A DNA stretch of 64,000 bases. It comes from Aeromonas salmonicida subsp. salmonicida. Its GTDB lineage: Bacteria > Pseudomonadota > Gammaproteobacteria > Enterobacterales > Aeromonadaceae. The notes under the pieces are model-generated. The model ran no database searches, was not told where the DNA came from, and saw only the letters and a list, made by a program, of their open reading frames with translations. The stretch is from contig NZ_LSGW01000012.1 of assembly GCF_001643305.1 (NCBI RefSeq), positions 21,659-85,658 of the forward strand, in the 5' to 3' direction. This document shows, piece by piece, positions 12,315-22,064 of this stretch. Made by a program: the position numbers and the translations under genes. Each line of letters begins with the position of its first letter. Within the stretch, counting starts at the first letter, position 1.

Positions 12315-13949
12315 TCACTGGATACGGTAACGAGAGATCTGCTGATGGATGCTCTCTGTGGTCACATTGAGCTCTTCCGCTGCGGCCGAGGTCTCTTCTG
12401 CCGTACTGCTGGTCTGCTGGACCACCTGTGCAATCTGCTCCACCTGATGGGCGATGGATTCCGCCGCCGAGCTTTGTTCGCGGATGGCATTGGTGATTTC
12501 ACCGACCTGATCCATGACCCGGTGCGAAGCATGGCGGATCTGGGTGATGATCTCCCCGCTTTCAGTGGCCATCGCAACCCCTTGCACCACTTTTTCCTCT
12601 ACCTGACTCATCCTGAACACTGTGGCCTGAGACTCTTGTTGAATCGCCTCCACCGTTGCCGAAATTTCCTGGGTTGACTGAGCCGTACGCTCAGCCAGCT
12701 TGCGCACCTCGTCAGCAACCACCGCAAATCCTCGACCTTGCTCACCCGCACGGGCCGCTTCAATGGCGGCATTGAGGGCCAGCAGATTGGTCTGGCCTGC
12801 GACGTCACGAATGACGTTCACCACACCGCCGATCCGGGAAATGCCCTCGCCCAAAGCCGTCACCTCATGGGAGGCCTGGCGAATGGAGTCGGCAATCTCG
12901 TTGATAGCTTGCACCGTTCTCTCTATGGTCGCGCCGCCGTCACTGGCAAGCTTGCCCGACTCGTTGGTGATACGGCTGGTCTCCTGGGTTCGCTGCGAGA
13001 TATCCGTGATGCTCACCGTCATCTCCTCCACCCCCGCAGCAATCAGACTGGTTGCATCATTTGCCTGGCTCGCGGAACTGGCAAGGTGCTGCGCAGCCTG
13101 GGAGAGCGACTCAGCCGTACTTTTTATTTGCAAACTGCCCACCGAAAACTCAGTAAAGGTTTGCTGCAAGGTATCCAGCAGACGGTTGACCGCATTGAGC
13201 GTCAACCCAATCTCATCCTGCTGCTTGACGTCTGCCCTCAGGGTAAAATTCAAGTCGCGCTGGATCAGAGAAAGGGTCTGCATAGCAAGTCGAAGTGGGT
13301 TGGCAACCTGATTGAACAACCAGATAAAAAGCCCCAGGGTCAATATGCCGGTGCCACCGGCAATGAACAGCAAGGTTTGCAGGCTGCTGTCATAGTTCTC
13401 TTCTCCCTGCCGCTTGAGCGTCAGCCCCAGATCGACATTGAACTTTACATGGCGCTCTATCGCCTGAGCAAACTGCCCAAACAGCGTCACGACGTTGTTC
13501 GCCAGATAATCTCTGGCCTCCGTGTTTTTGTTTTGGCGCGACAGCAACAGAACCTTGTCTATCTCCAGATAATATTGGGCAATGATCCGCTGATCATCGT
13601 CAGTCAATCGCCTGTCTTCATCATTGGAAAGCATCTCGGCTTTATATTTCTCCAGAAGCGAATTGATCGCTGTCCGTATATCAGCGATATGCGTTTCAAT
13701 CTGCTGCATCTTGCCATCATCGGTATTGAGTACATGTGTCTGGATCAGTGCATGCAGCTCATAGAAATCGGCCTGCACCTCCTTGATCAAGGATATGCTT
13801 GGCACTGTATTATCCGTCACATAACTCAGATCCTGGTTGGACGCCGCGAGGCGATTGATACTGAACCAACTGAGAAAAACGAGAGCCACCATCACCAGCA
13901 AGGCTATCAGTTGAAGCCGGCGCGCAATGTTCATAACCGCATACTCCAT
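12315..13949 (-). CDS. Methyl-accepting chemotaxis protein
   Basis: A 544-residue chemoreceptor. TM1 is about residues 12-32, a helical periplasmic domain (four-helix-bundle type) follows to about 188, TM2 is about 190-212, then a HAMP domain and the cytoplasmic signalling domain. The hairpin tip contains [20 protein letters not shown], the CheA/CheW contact region. There is no C-terminal CheR/CheB pentapeptide. AGGGAG lies seven bases before the ATG at 13949; the Met five codons later is a possible alternative. Ligand unknown. It is followed by the decayed nuoN copy. Confidence 0.9.
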   Translation of the reverse strand: MEYAVMNIARRLQLIALLVMVALVFLSWFSINRLAASNQDLSYVTDNTVPSISLIKEVQADFYELHALIQTHVLNTDDGKMQQIETHIADIRTAINSLLEKYKAEMLSNDEDRRLTDDDQRIIAQYYLEIDKVLLLSRQNKNTEARDYLANNVVTLFGQFAQAIERHVKFNVDLGLTLKRQGEENYDSSLQTLLFIAGGTGILTLGLFIWLFNQVANPLRLAMQTLSLIQRDLNFTLRADVKQQDEIGLTLNAVNRLLDTLQQTFTEFSVGSLQIKSTAESLSQAAQHLASSASQANDATSLIAAGVEEMTVSITDISQRTQETSRITNESGKLASDGGATIERTVQAINEIADSIRQASHEVTALGEGISRIGGVVNVIRDVAGQTNLLALNAAIEAARAGEQGRGFAVVADEVRKLAERTAQSTQEISATVEAIQQESQATVFRMSQVEEKVVQGVAMATESGEIITQIRHASHRVMDQVGEITNAIREQSSAAESIAHQVEQIAQVVQQTSSTAEETSAAAEELNVTTESIHQQISRYRIQ

Positions 13950-14308
13950 AAGGAAACTCCCTAGCAGTGTAGACGATGCATAAACAAAAAATGGTCTGCG
14001 AAACGGGCCGTTTCATTGCATACCCTGGCCGGCCGGCCGCGCCTTTTTGACTCGCGCTTATTCGGGACTTTGCCACTCCCCCAGGCGGTGGCAGTGCCGT
14101 TCAGCGCATGCCCTATGTCTGTACCTGAACGCAATGCTGGATAAACAGCAGGCCAGCTCACTGGGTCATACCCGCCAGCCAATAAACAAAGAGGGAGGCA
14201 CAATGCCTCCCTCTTGTTATTCACACCTGTCACAAACGGGCCAAGGATTGGATCCCCTGAGCACATTGCCCAAAAAACCGTTTTGCCTGCAAGGGCTGGC
14301 GAGTCAGG
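13950..14308. other. Intergenic region between secF and the chemoreceptor gene
   Basis: This 359-base stretch holds the secDF terminator (14190-14214) and presumably the chemoreceptor promoter. A GC-rich run with two overlapping FseI-type sites (GGCCGGCCGGCC, about 14027-14038) is visible. I see no convincing gene in it. Confidence 0.5.
14190..14214 (-). terminator. Terminator after secF
   Basis: An 11-bp stem AGAGGGAGGCA / TGCCTCCCTCT with a CAA loop. Read on the minus strand it is followed by CTTTGTTT, giving a U-rich tail for the secDF transcript. Confidence 0.8.
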
Positions 14309-15223
14309 TCATGCCGCTTCTGCCAGCTCTTCCTCTTTTTTCTGGTACGCCTGGGGCGTGAGTCCCAGCAGCTCCTGCACGGTCGATGCTACCGTGATGG
14401 AAGAGATGGTACCCACCAGGACGCCGGTAAACAGCGTGAAGGCGAAGCCGAACAAGGCATCCCCCCCGAACAGCAGCAGGGCTCCCACGGTAAAGAGGGT
14501 GGTCCCCGAGGTGATCATGGTGCGGCTGAAGGTCGCCTTGATCGCCACGTCCGAGCACTCGTAGATGGAGAGTTTGGTGCGTGAGCTCAAGATGTCCCGC
14601 AGCCGGTCCGAGATGACGATGCTGTCGTTGAGCGAGTAACCGATCACCGCCATCAGGCCGGCGATCACGTTGAGGTCAAACTCGATGTGGAACAGCGCCA
14701 GCAGCCCTATTGCCACCAGACCATCGTGCAGCACAGAGATCAGGATCCCGATGGCCTGGCGCCACTCGAACCGTACCGCCAGGTAGGCGGAGATGGCCAG
14801 TGATGCCACCAGCACCGCCAGCATCCCCTGCTGGAACAGCTCGGCGCCCACCTGGGGGCCGACTATGGTGGTGCGCAGCAGCTCCACCGGCAAGTTGAGC
14901 TGTTGACCCAGCATGATCGCCAGCTCCTCGGCCGGCCAGGGCAGCTCATGGGGCGGCAGCTTGATGAGCCACTCTCCCGGAATGCCGGCGCCATTGAGTT
15001 CGATGGCCCCTGCCAGCGGCGCGCTCAGCAGGGCGTTGAGTTCATGGGCCTCTTTCAATGTCTGGATACGAAACTCCAGCAAGATACCGCCGGTGAAGTC
15101 GAGCCCGAGATCCAGACCGTTGATGGCCAGCACGGCGATGCTCGCCACTGTCAGCAGCACGGAAATCCACAATCCAATGTAACGCCAGCGGGTCAGCCCC
15201 ATGGCAACGATCATTCTCAACAT
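14309..15223 (-). CDS. secF: Protein translocase subunit SecF (paralogue without yajC)
   Basis: A 304-residue inner-membrane protein with the SecF layout: TM1 near residues 15-35, the periplasmic P1-type domain, then five transmembrane helices. It carries GLDLGLDFTGGILLEF near the start and the proton/sodium-path segment VIAGLMAVIGYSLNDSIVISDRLRD. With SecD it uses the ion gradient to pull exported proteins through SecYEG. AGGATAAAATT precedes the ATG. A 115-base gap separates it from secD. The lack of yajC, tgt and queA nearby marks this as the second SecDF pair seen in Vibrio and relatives, not the housekeeping locus; this is inference. Confidence 0.9.
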   Translation of the reverse strand: MLRMIVAMGLTRWRYIGLWISVLLTVASIAVLAINGLDLGLDFTGGILLEFRIQTLKEAHELNALLSAPLAGAIELNGAGIPGEWLIKLPPHELPWPAEELAIMLGQQLNLPVELLRTTIVGPQVGAELFQQGMLAVLVASLAISAYLAVRFEWRQAIGILISVLHDGLVAIGLLALFHIEFDLNVIAGLMAVIGYSLNDSIVISDRLRDILSSRTKLSIYECSDVAIKATFSRTMITSGTTLFTVGALLLFGGDALFGFAFTLFTGVLVGTISSITVASTVQELLGLTPQAYQKKEEELAEAA

Positions 15224-15338
15224 AATTTTATCCTCGACAACAGCTGACTCGGGCTTCCCAACCGGAAGCGCGTGACGCAGGCGCGGAGCAGGCTCGAACG
15301 CGCGGCGCTATGGCACAGAGTAAATGCAGGGGTCACGG

Positions 15339-17141
15339 TCACACCCTCAGCAGCTTGGCGCTGCTCTTGCCCCACAAGGGGTTGATGATGGCGCGAGTAC
15401 CCCAGATACCGGTCACCATGCTGGAGATGAGGCCCAGGATCAGGGTGATGGAGAAGCCCTGCAGCGGGCCAGAGCCGATAGAGTAGAGCACAACGGCACA
15501 GATCAGCGTGGTGATGTTGGCATCGAAAATGGTGCGAAACGCCGAGCGATAGCCAAAGTCGATGGCATTGGCAAGGCTGCCCCCTTCACGCAGGCGGTCC
15601 TTGATCCGCTCAAAGATCAGCACGTGGGTATCCACCGCCATGCCGACCGTGAGCACCAGACCGGCGATCCCCGGCAGGGTCAGTACGGCCCCCGGCAGCA
15701 CGGCCAGCATGCCCACCTGCATCAGCAGGTTGGCGATGAGCGCCGTGATGGCAACCCAGCCAAACTTGCGATACCAGGCCATCATGAACAGCATCATGCC
15801 CGCCATGCCGAACGCCAGCGCGGTGAAGCCAGCCTCGATATTTTGCAGCCCCAGGGTCGGCCCGATTGAGCGCTCCTCCAGGATCTTCAACGGCGCTGTG
15901 AGGGCACCAGCCCGCAGCAGCATGGCCAGTTCCTGAGCTTCGGGTACGCTGGCAAGGCCAGTGATGCGGAACTGGTTGCCAAGGGCAGTCTGTATGGTGG
16001 CGACGTTGATCACTTCGCTCTGGGCACGCAGCTTGCCCTGGGCATTGGTCTTGTATTCGGTAAAGACGGTGGCCATGGCGCTGCCCACATGCTGGCGGCT
16101 GAACTGGTTCATCTTGCTGCCACCCAGGGTGTCGAGCACTATGCTCACCTGGGGTTGTCCCATCTCCCCCATACCTGCCCGCGCATCGACTATGTGCTCA
16201 CCGGTCAGTACCGGCTTGCGCGCCATGCCGACCGCCTGACCGTTGCGATCCGCCATGAAGAAGCGGCTCTCCGGCTGGGCCTGATAGAAGGCAAGTGACG
16301 CCGTGGCGCCTATCACTTCCTTGGCTTGCTTGGGATTGTGTACCCCTGGCAGCTCGATGCGAATGCCATCCTGGCCCTGACGCTGGACCGAGGCTTCGAC
16401 GATGCCGAGCTCGTTGATCCGTTTCTTGAGGATCGACAGGTTCTGGGTCACGGCGTTGTTGGCCAAGAGGGTGCGCTCGGCCTCGCTCATCACCAGTCGC
16501 AGCTCGTTGCCGCTGCGATTGAGGGTCCACTGATCCTGCCGGGTACCGGCAGCATCCTTGATGATGTTGAGCCAGGGAGCCTGATCGGCCACCTCGGGCA
16601 GTATGACCCGCACCTCACCCTCGCTCACCCGGGCCACGTTGGCACCCCGCAGGCGCGCTTCACGGAACTGGCTGCGCAGCATGTCCACCAGGTTTCTGGT
16701 CTGGTTGTCCACCACGAAGCTGAGATCGACCCCGATCAGCAGCTGGGAGCCGCCACGCAAGTCCAGCCCGAGCTTGATGGGAGCCGCGCCGAGCTGGCTG
16801 ATCCAGGTCGGGGCATTGGAGTAGAACTCCAGGGTCAGGGCGGCGCTGTCATAGCCTTGCTGCTCCAGCAGCTGCTTGGCCCTTTGCTGTTCAGACTGGC
16901 TGCTGAACACCAGTTCGACCCGCTCTTTTTGTTGTACCTGTTTGACCGGCGCTATCTGGTTGTCGGCCAGCAGGGTGCGCTGCGCTTCTGTCAGGCTGGT
17001 CTGGCCATGCAGGCCCAGTGAGGGCTGCTCACCGAAGAAGGTAGGCAGGGAGTAAAACGCGAAAGTGAACAGCATGAGCAGCAGCAGGGCGTACTGCCAC
17101 TTGCTCATGCGGTTCAGGGTGATACGACTCTTTTTTCTCAT
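15339..17141 (-). CDS. secD: Protein translocase subunit SecD (paralogue without yajC)
   Basis: A 600-residue protein from the ATG at 17141 (MRKKSRITLNRMSKWQYA). The frame is open 21 codons further up, but that extension is not hydrophobic and the chosen start has a purine-rich ACAGAGG upstream. Features are TM1, the large periplasmic P1 domain starting GLDLRGGSQLLIGVDL, and the C-terminal six-helix domain with LTVGMAVDTHVLIFERIKD. It works with SecF next to SecYEG. The mRNA leader before it carries a 157-codon ORF with an export signal, as vemP precedes secDF2 in Vibrio. Confidence 0.9.
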   Translation of the reverse strand: MRKKSRITLNRMSKWQYALLLLMLFTFAFYSLPTFFGEQPSLGLHGQTSLTEAQRTLLADNQIAPVKQVQQKERVELVFSSQSEQQRAKQLLEQQGYDSAALTLEFYSNAPTWISQLGAAPIKLGLDLRGGSQLLIGVDLSFVVDNQTRNLVDMLRSQFREARLRGANVARVSEGEVRVILPEVADQAPWLNIIKDAAGTRQDQWTLNRSGNELRLVMSEAERTLLANNAVTQNLSILKKRINELGIVEASVQRQGQDGIRIELPGVHNPKQAKEVIGATASLAFYQAQPESRFFMADRNGQAVGMARKPVLTGEHIVDARAGMGEMGQPQVSIVLDTLGGSKMNQFSRQHVGSAMATVFTEYKTNAQGKLRAQSEVINVATIQTALGNQFRITGLASVPEAQELAMLLRAGALTAPLKILEERSIGPTLGLQNIEAGFTALAFGMAGMMLFMMAWYRKFGWVAITALIANLLMQVGMLAVLPGAVLTLPGIAGLVLTVGMAVDTHVLIFERIKDRLREGGSLANAIDFGYRSAFRTIFDANITTLICAVVLYSIGSGPLQGFSITLILGLISSMVTGIWGTRAIINPLWGKSSAKLLRV

Positions 17142-17225
17142 GGCAAAAGCCTCTGTCAGGAGAAGGCGGCGGGCACGCACACCAAAAAGGTGAACGGCAC
17201 GCAAGAAAATACAAATGAGACAGTG

Positions 17226-17252
17226 AGCCTGTTCACGCGCGGTGAGCAGGCT
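17226..17252 (-). promoter_or_regulatory. Stem-loop between the leader ORF and secD
   Basis: In the secD leader RNA the arms AGCCTG-TCA and TGA-CAGGCT pair around a GC-rich loop with one mismatch per arm. A separate AGCCTC (minus strand of 17267-17272) can pair with GAGGCT over the secD ribosome site (17148-17153). Either could hide the secD start, but six base pairs is weak evidence. Confidence 0.35.
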
Positions 17253-17299
17253 TTACGGGAGGCGATGAGGCTGTGCAGTAAGACCGGACCCCATCGGGA

Positions 17300-17773
17300 T
17301 CAGGCGAGATAGCTCTGGGAGAAGCGGTATTGCAGGTGTTGGCGTTGCAACCTGTGCCGATGAATGGTGGCAAAGCGGTCGCGGAAACTGTTTTTGGGGG
17401 AGTAGAGGACGGCGTAGAACAGCAGGCCGCACAGCAGCAACAGGATCGCCTGCTGCGACCAGCTCATGATCAGCTCGTAAACGACGCTGCCGGGCTGACT
17501 ATCGCTGCGCAGGGAGTGCTCGAGACGCAACAGGTGATTCTGGTGGGATCCGACAAACTTGACGATGCCGTCATCGCTGTCACTGGCACTGTGGAGCGCC
17601 CGCGAGCTGTCTGACTGCTCGCCTGTGCCGGCATCATTCATCACCTGAGTGTGCTGGGAGGCAGACGGATGAGCAGATACCTCAAATCCCTCCACCGAGA
17701 CGGTAGAGAGCAACAGAGTGAGCGAGATGAGCAGTGTCATCAGCGCCAGTTTCACTTTGTCCAGCAGGCTCAA
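17300..17773 (-). CDS. Exported leader ORF upstream of secDF, VemP-like in size and position
   Basis: I do not recognise this as a named family. From a TTG codon at 17773, which has GGGA nine bases before it, it encodes 157 residues. It begins with a signal-sequence-like segment (MSLLDKVK, then a hydrophobic core about 9-25). A polar Ser/His/Asp-rich region follows to about 107, then a second hydrophobic helix (about 108-124, QQAILLLLCGLLFYAVLY). It ends in a strongly basic, Gln/His/Arg-rich tail finishing in FSQSYLA. The frame is open 22 codons further up but that part looks non-coding. Vibrio VemP (159 aa) sits in the same place before secDF2 and stalls near its C-terminus when export fails. 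No VemP arrest motif is visible, so any analogy is inference from size, signal and position. Confidence 0.55.
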   Translation of the reverse strand: MSLLDKVKLALMTLLISLTLLLSTVSVEGFEVSAHPSASQHTQVMNDAGTGEQSDSSRALHSASDSDDGIVKFVGSHQNHLLRLEHSLRSDSQPGSVVYELIMSWSQQAILLLLCGLLFYAVLYSPKNSFRDRFATIHRHRLQRQHLQYRFSQSYLA

Positions 17774-17883
17774 AAAGTTAATTCCCAAATAATAGAAAGG
17801 GCAAACTACCACAGGGGCCCGCCAAGGACAAGGCGGCAAGGCTCATCACCTCGCCGCGCTGACCTTGCAATGCCCCCCTGCGC

Positions 17884-18741
17884 TTACCCCTCGGACATCT
17901 TTCTAAAGTCCCGGGCATAGTCCTTGAGCAGGGAGTAAAGATGGGTGCGCTGGGAGATATCCAGCGACTGGCTCAGGGCGCTCAGCCAGTTGACGGTACG
18001 CTGGCGGGATTGATCCGTGTAGCCGGTGAAACGGCCATCCATGAGCCCATCCCCCTGCTGCAACAGGGCGGTGAGCTGGGCACCGAAGTCCGGGCTCTGG
18101 CGCTGCTTCATCAGCCGGGCCAGCTCCTTGGTCCAGGCGGTCTGGAACTCCAGCCAGGGGGCTTGCAGCTCATACTGCCACTCCACCCACTGCGCCACCA
18201 AAGGCGCCTGCGCCGGTTTCACTTCGCCAATCCAGAACACCAGTCGCTCGTTCATCTTGTCGGTGAACTCCTTGAGCATCTCGGCCTTGGGCTTGCGGGC
18301 AAAGTCCTGCTCCCGCTCGGCCTGACGGGTGAGCCTGTCCTTCATGAACATGGCCACCTGATCTTCGGTCAGGGTGCGGGCCAGCCGAACGGCACGGGGA
18401 ACCGTGTTCTCCAGGGTGCGGGTCAGGCTCTGCTGGGCCGCATCCAGATGGCGGGAAACCTGCGCCGGGCTCATGGGGCTCGCGACCGCCTTGGCCAGGG
18501 CATCGAGATCATCGGCATAACGAGGCACCTCGTGCTGACGGTGCCAGGCCATCAGCCCTTTGACCTCATGATCCAGCAAGCGCTTCTGGCTAGAGTCCAG
18601 CGAGAAGTAGTCATCCAGCTGCCAGACGATGGCCACGTCCAGCCAGTAATAGACAACGCGGGTGGAACAGCCCACCAGCAGCAGGCAGAGCAACAACAGA
18701 CTCCAGCTGCGGGGCTGACGCCAGGAAAAGGTGGTCATCAT
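17884..18741 (-). CDS. DUF6279 family lipoprotein
   Basis: A 285-residue protein with a lipoprotein signal peptide, lipobox LLVGC with Cys25, and a mostly helical mature part rich in Arg and Gln. The sequence around YYWLDVAIVWQLDDYFSLDSSQK is typical of the DUF6279 lipoproteins, whose function is not known. It starts just after thiK on the same strand (3 bases between) and is probably the last gene of the hinT-ycfL-lpoB-thiK operon. Confidence 0.75.
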   Translation of the reverse strand: MMTTFSWRQPRSWSLLLLCLLLVGCSTRVVYYWLDVAIVWQLDDYFSLDSSQKRLLDHEVKGLMAWHRQHEVPRYADDLDALAKAVASPMSPAQVSRHLDAAQQSLTRTLENTVPRAVRLARTLTEDQVAMFMKDRLTRQAEREQDFARKPKAEMLKEFTDKMNERLVFWIGEVKPAQAPLVAQWVEWQYELQAPWLEFQTAWTKELARLMKQRQSPDFGAQLTALLQQGDGLMDGRFTGYTDQSRQRTVNWLSALSQSLDISQRTHLYSLLKDYARDFRKMSEG

Positions 18742-18744
18742 GCA

Positions 18745-19578
18745 CTACTCCAAACGTTGACGATTCATGTCGATCAGGGCCTGATAATCAGGCTCGGCTT
18801 GTTGCTCGGCCATCAGCAGGGCCCACAGCAGGCCAATGTAATCGACCCAGGGCAGGAAGGCCTGACTCTGAAAGCCCTTTGCTCCCAGCGTCCTCCGTGC
18901 CCGCTCAAGATAGCGCTGTTCCAGTACCGCTCGCTGCTCGTCATCCCAGCCGTGGGTGCGCTGTATGCTGGCGACCTCGAAACCGGGGTGACCGGCGGCG
19001 CCATACTCCCAGTCGATGACCCAGGGACGCGACCCCAACAAATTAGCCGGATTAAGATCGTGATGGCAAGGGAGCCAGCAGTCGTCAGGCTCGCGTCTGG
19101 CAAGCAGCGCACGCTCCAGCGCAGGCAACCACTCGGGGATCCGGGCCAGGCGGCCGCGATAACCGGCGGCATGAGCCCGCACCGCCATCACGACGGCGGG
19201 CACCGGCAGCCGGTGCAGTCGCACCAGCACCTCAGCCAGCAGACCGGGCTGATCGGCCAGGGGGGGTGGCGCCTCGGCCCAGTTTGGCTCGTCGCACCAG
19301 TCCAGCAACATCAAACCGCTGGCAGGATCGCTGTGGTGGCAGGGCAGCGCCAGCCCTTGTGCCATGGCGCCCTGATAGAGCTGCCACTCTGTGGCTCTGT
19401 CGATGCCGAGCCGATAGGGGTCAGGGTGACCAAGCCGCAAAAAATGACTGCGCCCCGAGGGGAGGCGCAGTCGATAGTTGCAGTTGGTCAGGCCACTGGC
19501 CAGGGATTCCAGCCGCCCCGAGCACCAGGGGACGGGCAGGCTGGCCAGCAGCTCGAGCTCTGCCAGATCACCAGCCAA
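18745..19578 (-). CDS. thiK: ThiK-like kinase (aminoglycoside/choline kinase fold)
   Basis: A 277-residue kinase-fold protein with the catalytic motif CHHDLNPANLL (His-x-Asp-x4-Asn) and the metal-binding VIDWEY. ThiK phosphorylates thiamine in E. coli and lies directly after lpoB there, as here, which supports the name. The best start is a TTG at 19578, inside the end of lpoB (11-base overlap). No Met occurs in frame before about residue 70. Substrate not provable from sequence. Confidence 0.7.
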   Translation of the reverse strand: MAGDLAELELLASLPVPWCSGRLESLASGLTNCNYRLRLPSGRSHFLRLGHPDPYRLGIDRATEWQLYQGAMAQGLALPCHHSDPASGLMLLDWCDEPNWAEAPPPLADQPGLLAEVLVRLHRLPVPAVVMAVRAHAAGYRGRLARIPEWLPALERALLARREPDDCWLPCHHDLNPANLLGSRPWVIDWEYGAAGHPGFEVASIQRTHGWDDEQRAVLEQRYLERARRTLGAKGFQSQAFLPWVDYIGLLWALLMAEQQAEPDYQALIDMNRQRLE

Positions 19579-20164
19579 AGGTGGATTTCTTCGCCTGTTT
19601 GCGGATCTCTTTCTGGTCGGCCCACAGCAGTTCGCCGTTTTGCAGATCCATCAGGTTCATGGTCATCTGGTAGTAGACGTCCTTCACCTTACCGTTGTCC
19701 TTGACGATGCTGCTGAGGTTGCCATAGACCATGTAGCGGGCACCGGTCTGCTTGCCCAGACGTACCATGGAGGCAGGATCCACCATGCCGCTGCTCTGCT
19801 GGTATTCAAGCTGCTGCTTGACCGCGGCCACCTTGCTCATGTCGACGAAGCGGAACTTGCCAACGCGCAGCAACTTGGTGCGGATGGTATCCGTGATGGC
19901 TTCGGTATCGATGTGCTCCGAGGTCTTGTTGCGGATGGAGTCCATGAACATAACGGGACGACCACCTGCAGTGATCTCGCTGGTCGCCGGTGAAGCGAGC
20001 ATGGAATCCGCCATCTTGTCGGCAATGGCCTGCAGATCCGATGAGCCGTAATCCACGGTCACCGTCTCGGTTTCGGTGGGGTCGCCATAGCTGACGGTGG
20101 TACTGGAACAGCCGCCGAGCAGCAGGGCGCCACTCAATATCAGCAGGGCATGATTCATTTTCAT
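19568..20164 (-). CDS. lpoB: Penicillin-binding protein activator LpoB
   Basis: A 198-residue outer-membrane lipoprotein with lipobox LLGGC (Cys19). The mature part has the LpoB globular domain, including GGRPVMFMDSIRNKTSEHIDT and VGKFRFVDM. LpoB reaches through the peptidoglycan to stimulate PBP1b. The start shares a base with the ycfL stop and the end overlaps thiK, matching the E. coli order hinT-ycfL-lpoB-thiK. Confidence 0.92.
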   Translation of the reverse strand: MKMNHALLILSGALLLGGCSSTTVSYGDPTETETVTVDYGSSDLQAIADKMADSMLASPATSEITAGGRPVMFMDSIRNKTSEHIDTEAITDTIRTKLLRVGKFRFVDMSKVAAVKQQLEYQQSSGMVDPASMVRLGKQTGARYMVYGNLSSIVKDNGKVKDVYYQMTMNLMDLQNGELLWADQKEIRKQAKKSTFGW

Positions 20165-20562
20165 CAGTTGGATTCCTCAATCACTTCGCGTACATAAATC
20201 CGGTATCCCTGAGCGGCCGGGCTCGGCGCCAGAGCAGACAGGGTGCGGCTCTGATAGCCGTGGAGCTTGATGGGTGTCCAGCCGCGACCATCACTGGCCA
20301 CTTCCTGCCCCGCCTCATCATACCAATAGAACATATATTGCAGCTTGTTGTCGCCACGCTGGGTACTGGCAGCGGCCACATTGACCTGCAGCAGGCCGTT
20401 TTGCTCGCGCCGGCTCAGCTCGGTCAGGGTCACATTGACGTTCTGATGCTGCTCCTGCACAGGTGCTGCGCCCGCTGCGCCATAGAGCGCCACGCCGGAT
20501 GTATTGGTGGCGCAACCTGCCAGCAGCATAACCAACCCCAGGGCCAACCCGTATGCTTTCAT
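20164..20562 (-). CDS. ycfL: YcfL family lipoprotein
   Basis: A 132-residue lipoprotein with lipobox LLAGC (Cys17). The mature region is beta-rich and ends YRIYVREVIEESN, like YcfL (DUF1425). Function unknown; its fixed place before lpoB suggests an envelope role. GGAGAT lies before the ATG. Confidence 0.85.
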   Translation of the reverse strand: MKAYGLALGLVMLLAGCATNTSGVALYGAAGAAPVQEQHQNVNVTLTELSRREQNGLLQVNVAAASTQRGDNKLQYMFYWYDEAGQEVASDGRGWTPIKLHGYQSRTLSALAPSPAAQGYRIYVREVIEESN

Positions 20563-20636
20563 CTTGATCTCCTTAGCCGGCGGCCACAGGGGCCCAACCG
20601 ATCAGTCATGGGTGTCATTGTCGTTTGAGTGGGTGC

Positions 20637-22064
20637 CTAGAGCGGCATCACCCGGGTAGTCAGGCCTGCGCCGAGCCGTTGCACCCACACCAGGGTGGTG
20701 CGTCCGCCATGTATGGTGAGAGGCAACTGGCGCATGGCACTCCCCGCCCCCAGAGTGAGCTGCACGTCACCGGCCGGCAGCATGCCCTGCCAGCTAGATG
20801 CCTGAGCAGGCAGCGTCAGCCAGCTGCGGGTATCGGCCCGCTCAGAAAGGGTGTTGAAGATGCCCACCAGAATATTGCCCACATCACCTCCCTCCTTGGC
20901 GGCTGTGCGCCTCAACTGCTCCTTGGCCACCAGCCGCAGCGCCTGACGGGTCAGCATGCCCGGCAGTCGCTCCTGCAGATCCTTGGCGGCCAGCGCTTCC
21001 AATCGCACCAGCTCGCTGGTCTGCTCGATTCGCTTGCCTACCGAGACCACAAGGGGACCGGTCTGGCTGGCTCTATTGTCGTAATAGGGGACGGCCACGG
21101 TAAAGGTACGAAAATCACCACTGGAGGTAGAAATGGGCAGCGGCAGGAACAGCTCCCGCCGCGCCGGGATCAGCCCATCTTCAAACAACACCACCAGCTG
21201 ACCCTGATCCTTGGCAAGCAGCGGCGCTTTGCGGCCCACCTTTTTCTCGGTCTCTTTCAGCTCATCCGGCGAGCCACGCAGCCGTGCTAGGCGCAGCAAG
21301 GCGTCCTGCAGGCTCTGGTTGTCCGGCGCTATCTGATAACCCCGCTGATAGTCGACCCAGGCGTCGTTGAGATCCCCGGCCGCCTCATAGAGCACGCCGG
21401 AGAAATAGAAGGTGTAGGCGTTCTGAAAACCGTTTTTCACCTTGCCGATCAGCCGATCCAGATCCGGTGCCCCGCGCGACATGAGCTGGCGCATATTGCG
21501 CTCTGTGCTGGCTTCGGCGCCTTTTTCCCTAGCCTTGCTTACCTCCCCCGCTCTCGCCTTGAGGGCCCGCTCCTGCACCTGGTTGGCACGGCGTACCTCC
21601 ACCAGCGCGCCGTCGGCATCCCCCCGTTGCAGGTAATTCAGCGCCAGATAGTGATGCAGCATGGTGCGCTCATAATCCGGCGTCAGGTAGGCCATGCTCT
21701 GATCGTTGGTAAGCAGGCTGCCCGCCTGACTCAGGCCCTGGCTCAGCCGATACTCGGCCTGATTGTCTTCCCACTCGAGGCGGCTGTCGGCGGCGGCAAA
21801 GGCCTGCTTGCTGCCCGCATCCTGCCCGGCCAGCCAGGCGATGCGCCCCTGCTCCAGCCGGTCCAGCACATAGGTGTCATCACCCAGGGTGGATTCACGC
21901 ACCTCGGGCAGGGCCTCGGCGGCGTGTCCCAGCAGCAGCTGGTTGCGCAGGGGCACCATCTGATCGGAATAGGAGACGAACATATCCTGCCACTGGGAGG
22001 CGCAGCCCCCCAGCAGGGTGCTGGCCAGCAACAGACCGGCCAGACGGGGAAACGGACTCATCAC
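20637..22064 (-). CDS. COG3014 family lipoprotein with TPR-like region
   Basis: A 475-residue lipoprotein (lipobox LLGGC, Cys21). The first 270 residues are helical and repeat-like, with TPR-style pairs such as [21 protein letters not shown] and [21 protein letters not shown]. The rest is beta-rich. This family is uncharacterised. Its start overlaps the hinT stop (ATGA) and ycfL follows, so it is inserted into the E. coli-type hinT-ycfL-lpoB operon and is probably co-expressed with the PBP1b activator. Confidence 0.82.
   Translation of the reverse strand: MMSPFPRLAGLLLASTLLGGCASQWQDMFVSYSDQMVPLRNQLLLGHAAEALPEVRESTLGDDTYVLDRLEQGRIAWLAGQDAGSKQAFAAADSRLEWEDNQAEYRLSQGLSQAGSLLTNDQSMAYLTPDYERTMLHHYLALNYLQRGDADGALVEVRRANQVQERALKARAGEVSKAREKGAEASTERNMRQLMSRGAPDLDRLIGKVKNGFQNAYTFYFSGVLYEAAGDLNDAWVDYQRGYQIAPDNQSLQDALLRLARLRGSPDELKETEKKVGRKAPLLAKDQGQLVVLFEDGLIPARRELFLPLPISTSSGDFRTFTVAVPYYDNRASQTGPLVVSVGKRIEQTSELVRLEALAAKDLQERLPGMLTRQALRLVAKEQLRRTAAKEGGDVGNILVGIFNTLSERADTRSWLTLPAQASSWQGMLPAGDVQLTLGAGSAMRQLPLTIHGGRTTLVWVQRLGAGLTTRVMPL

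Noticed and set aside
14027..14042. GGCCGGCC run as a functional repeat
   Set aside because: A short GC-rich palindrome can arise by chance in this genome; no repeat copies or neighbouring structure support a role.
17774..17839. ATG start of the secDF leader ORF 22 codons upstream
   Set aside because: The added part (MPPCPWRAP...) has no ribosome site and would put a non-typical stretch before a clean signal sequence; the TTG at 17773 has GGGA at proper distance.
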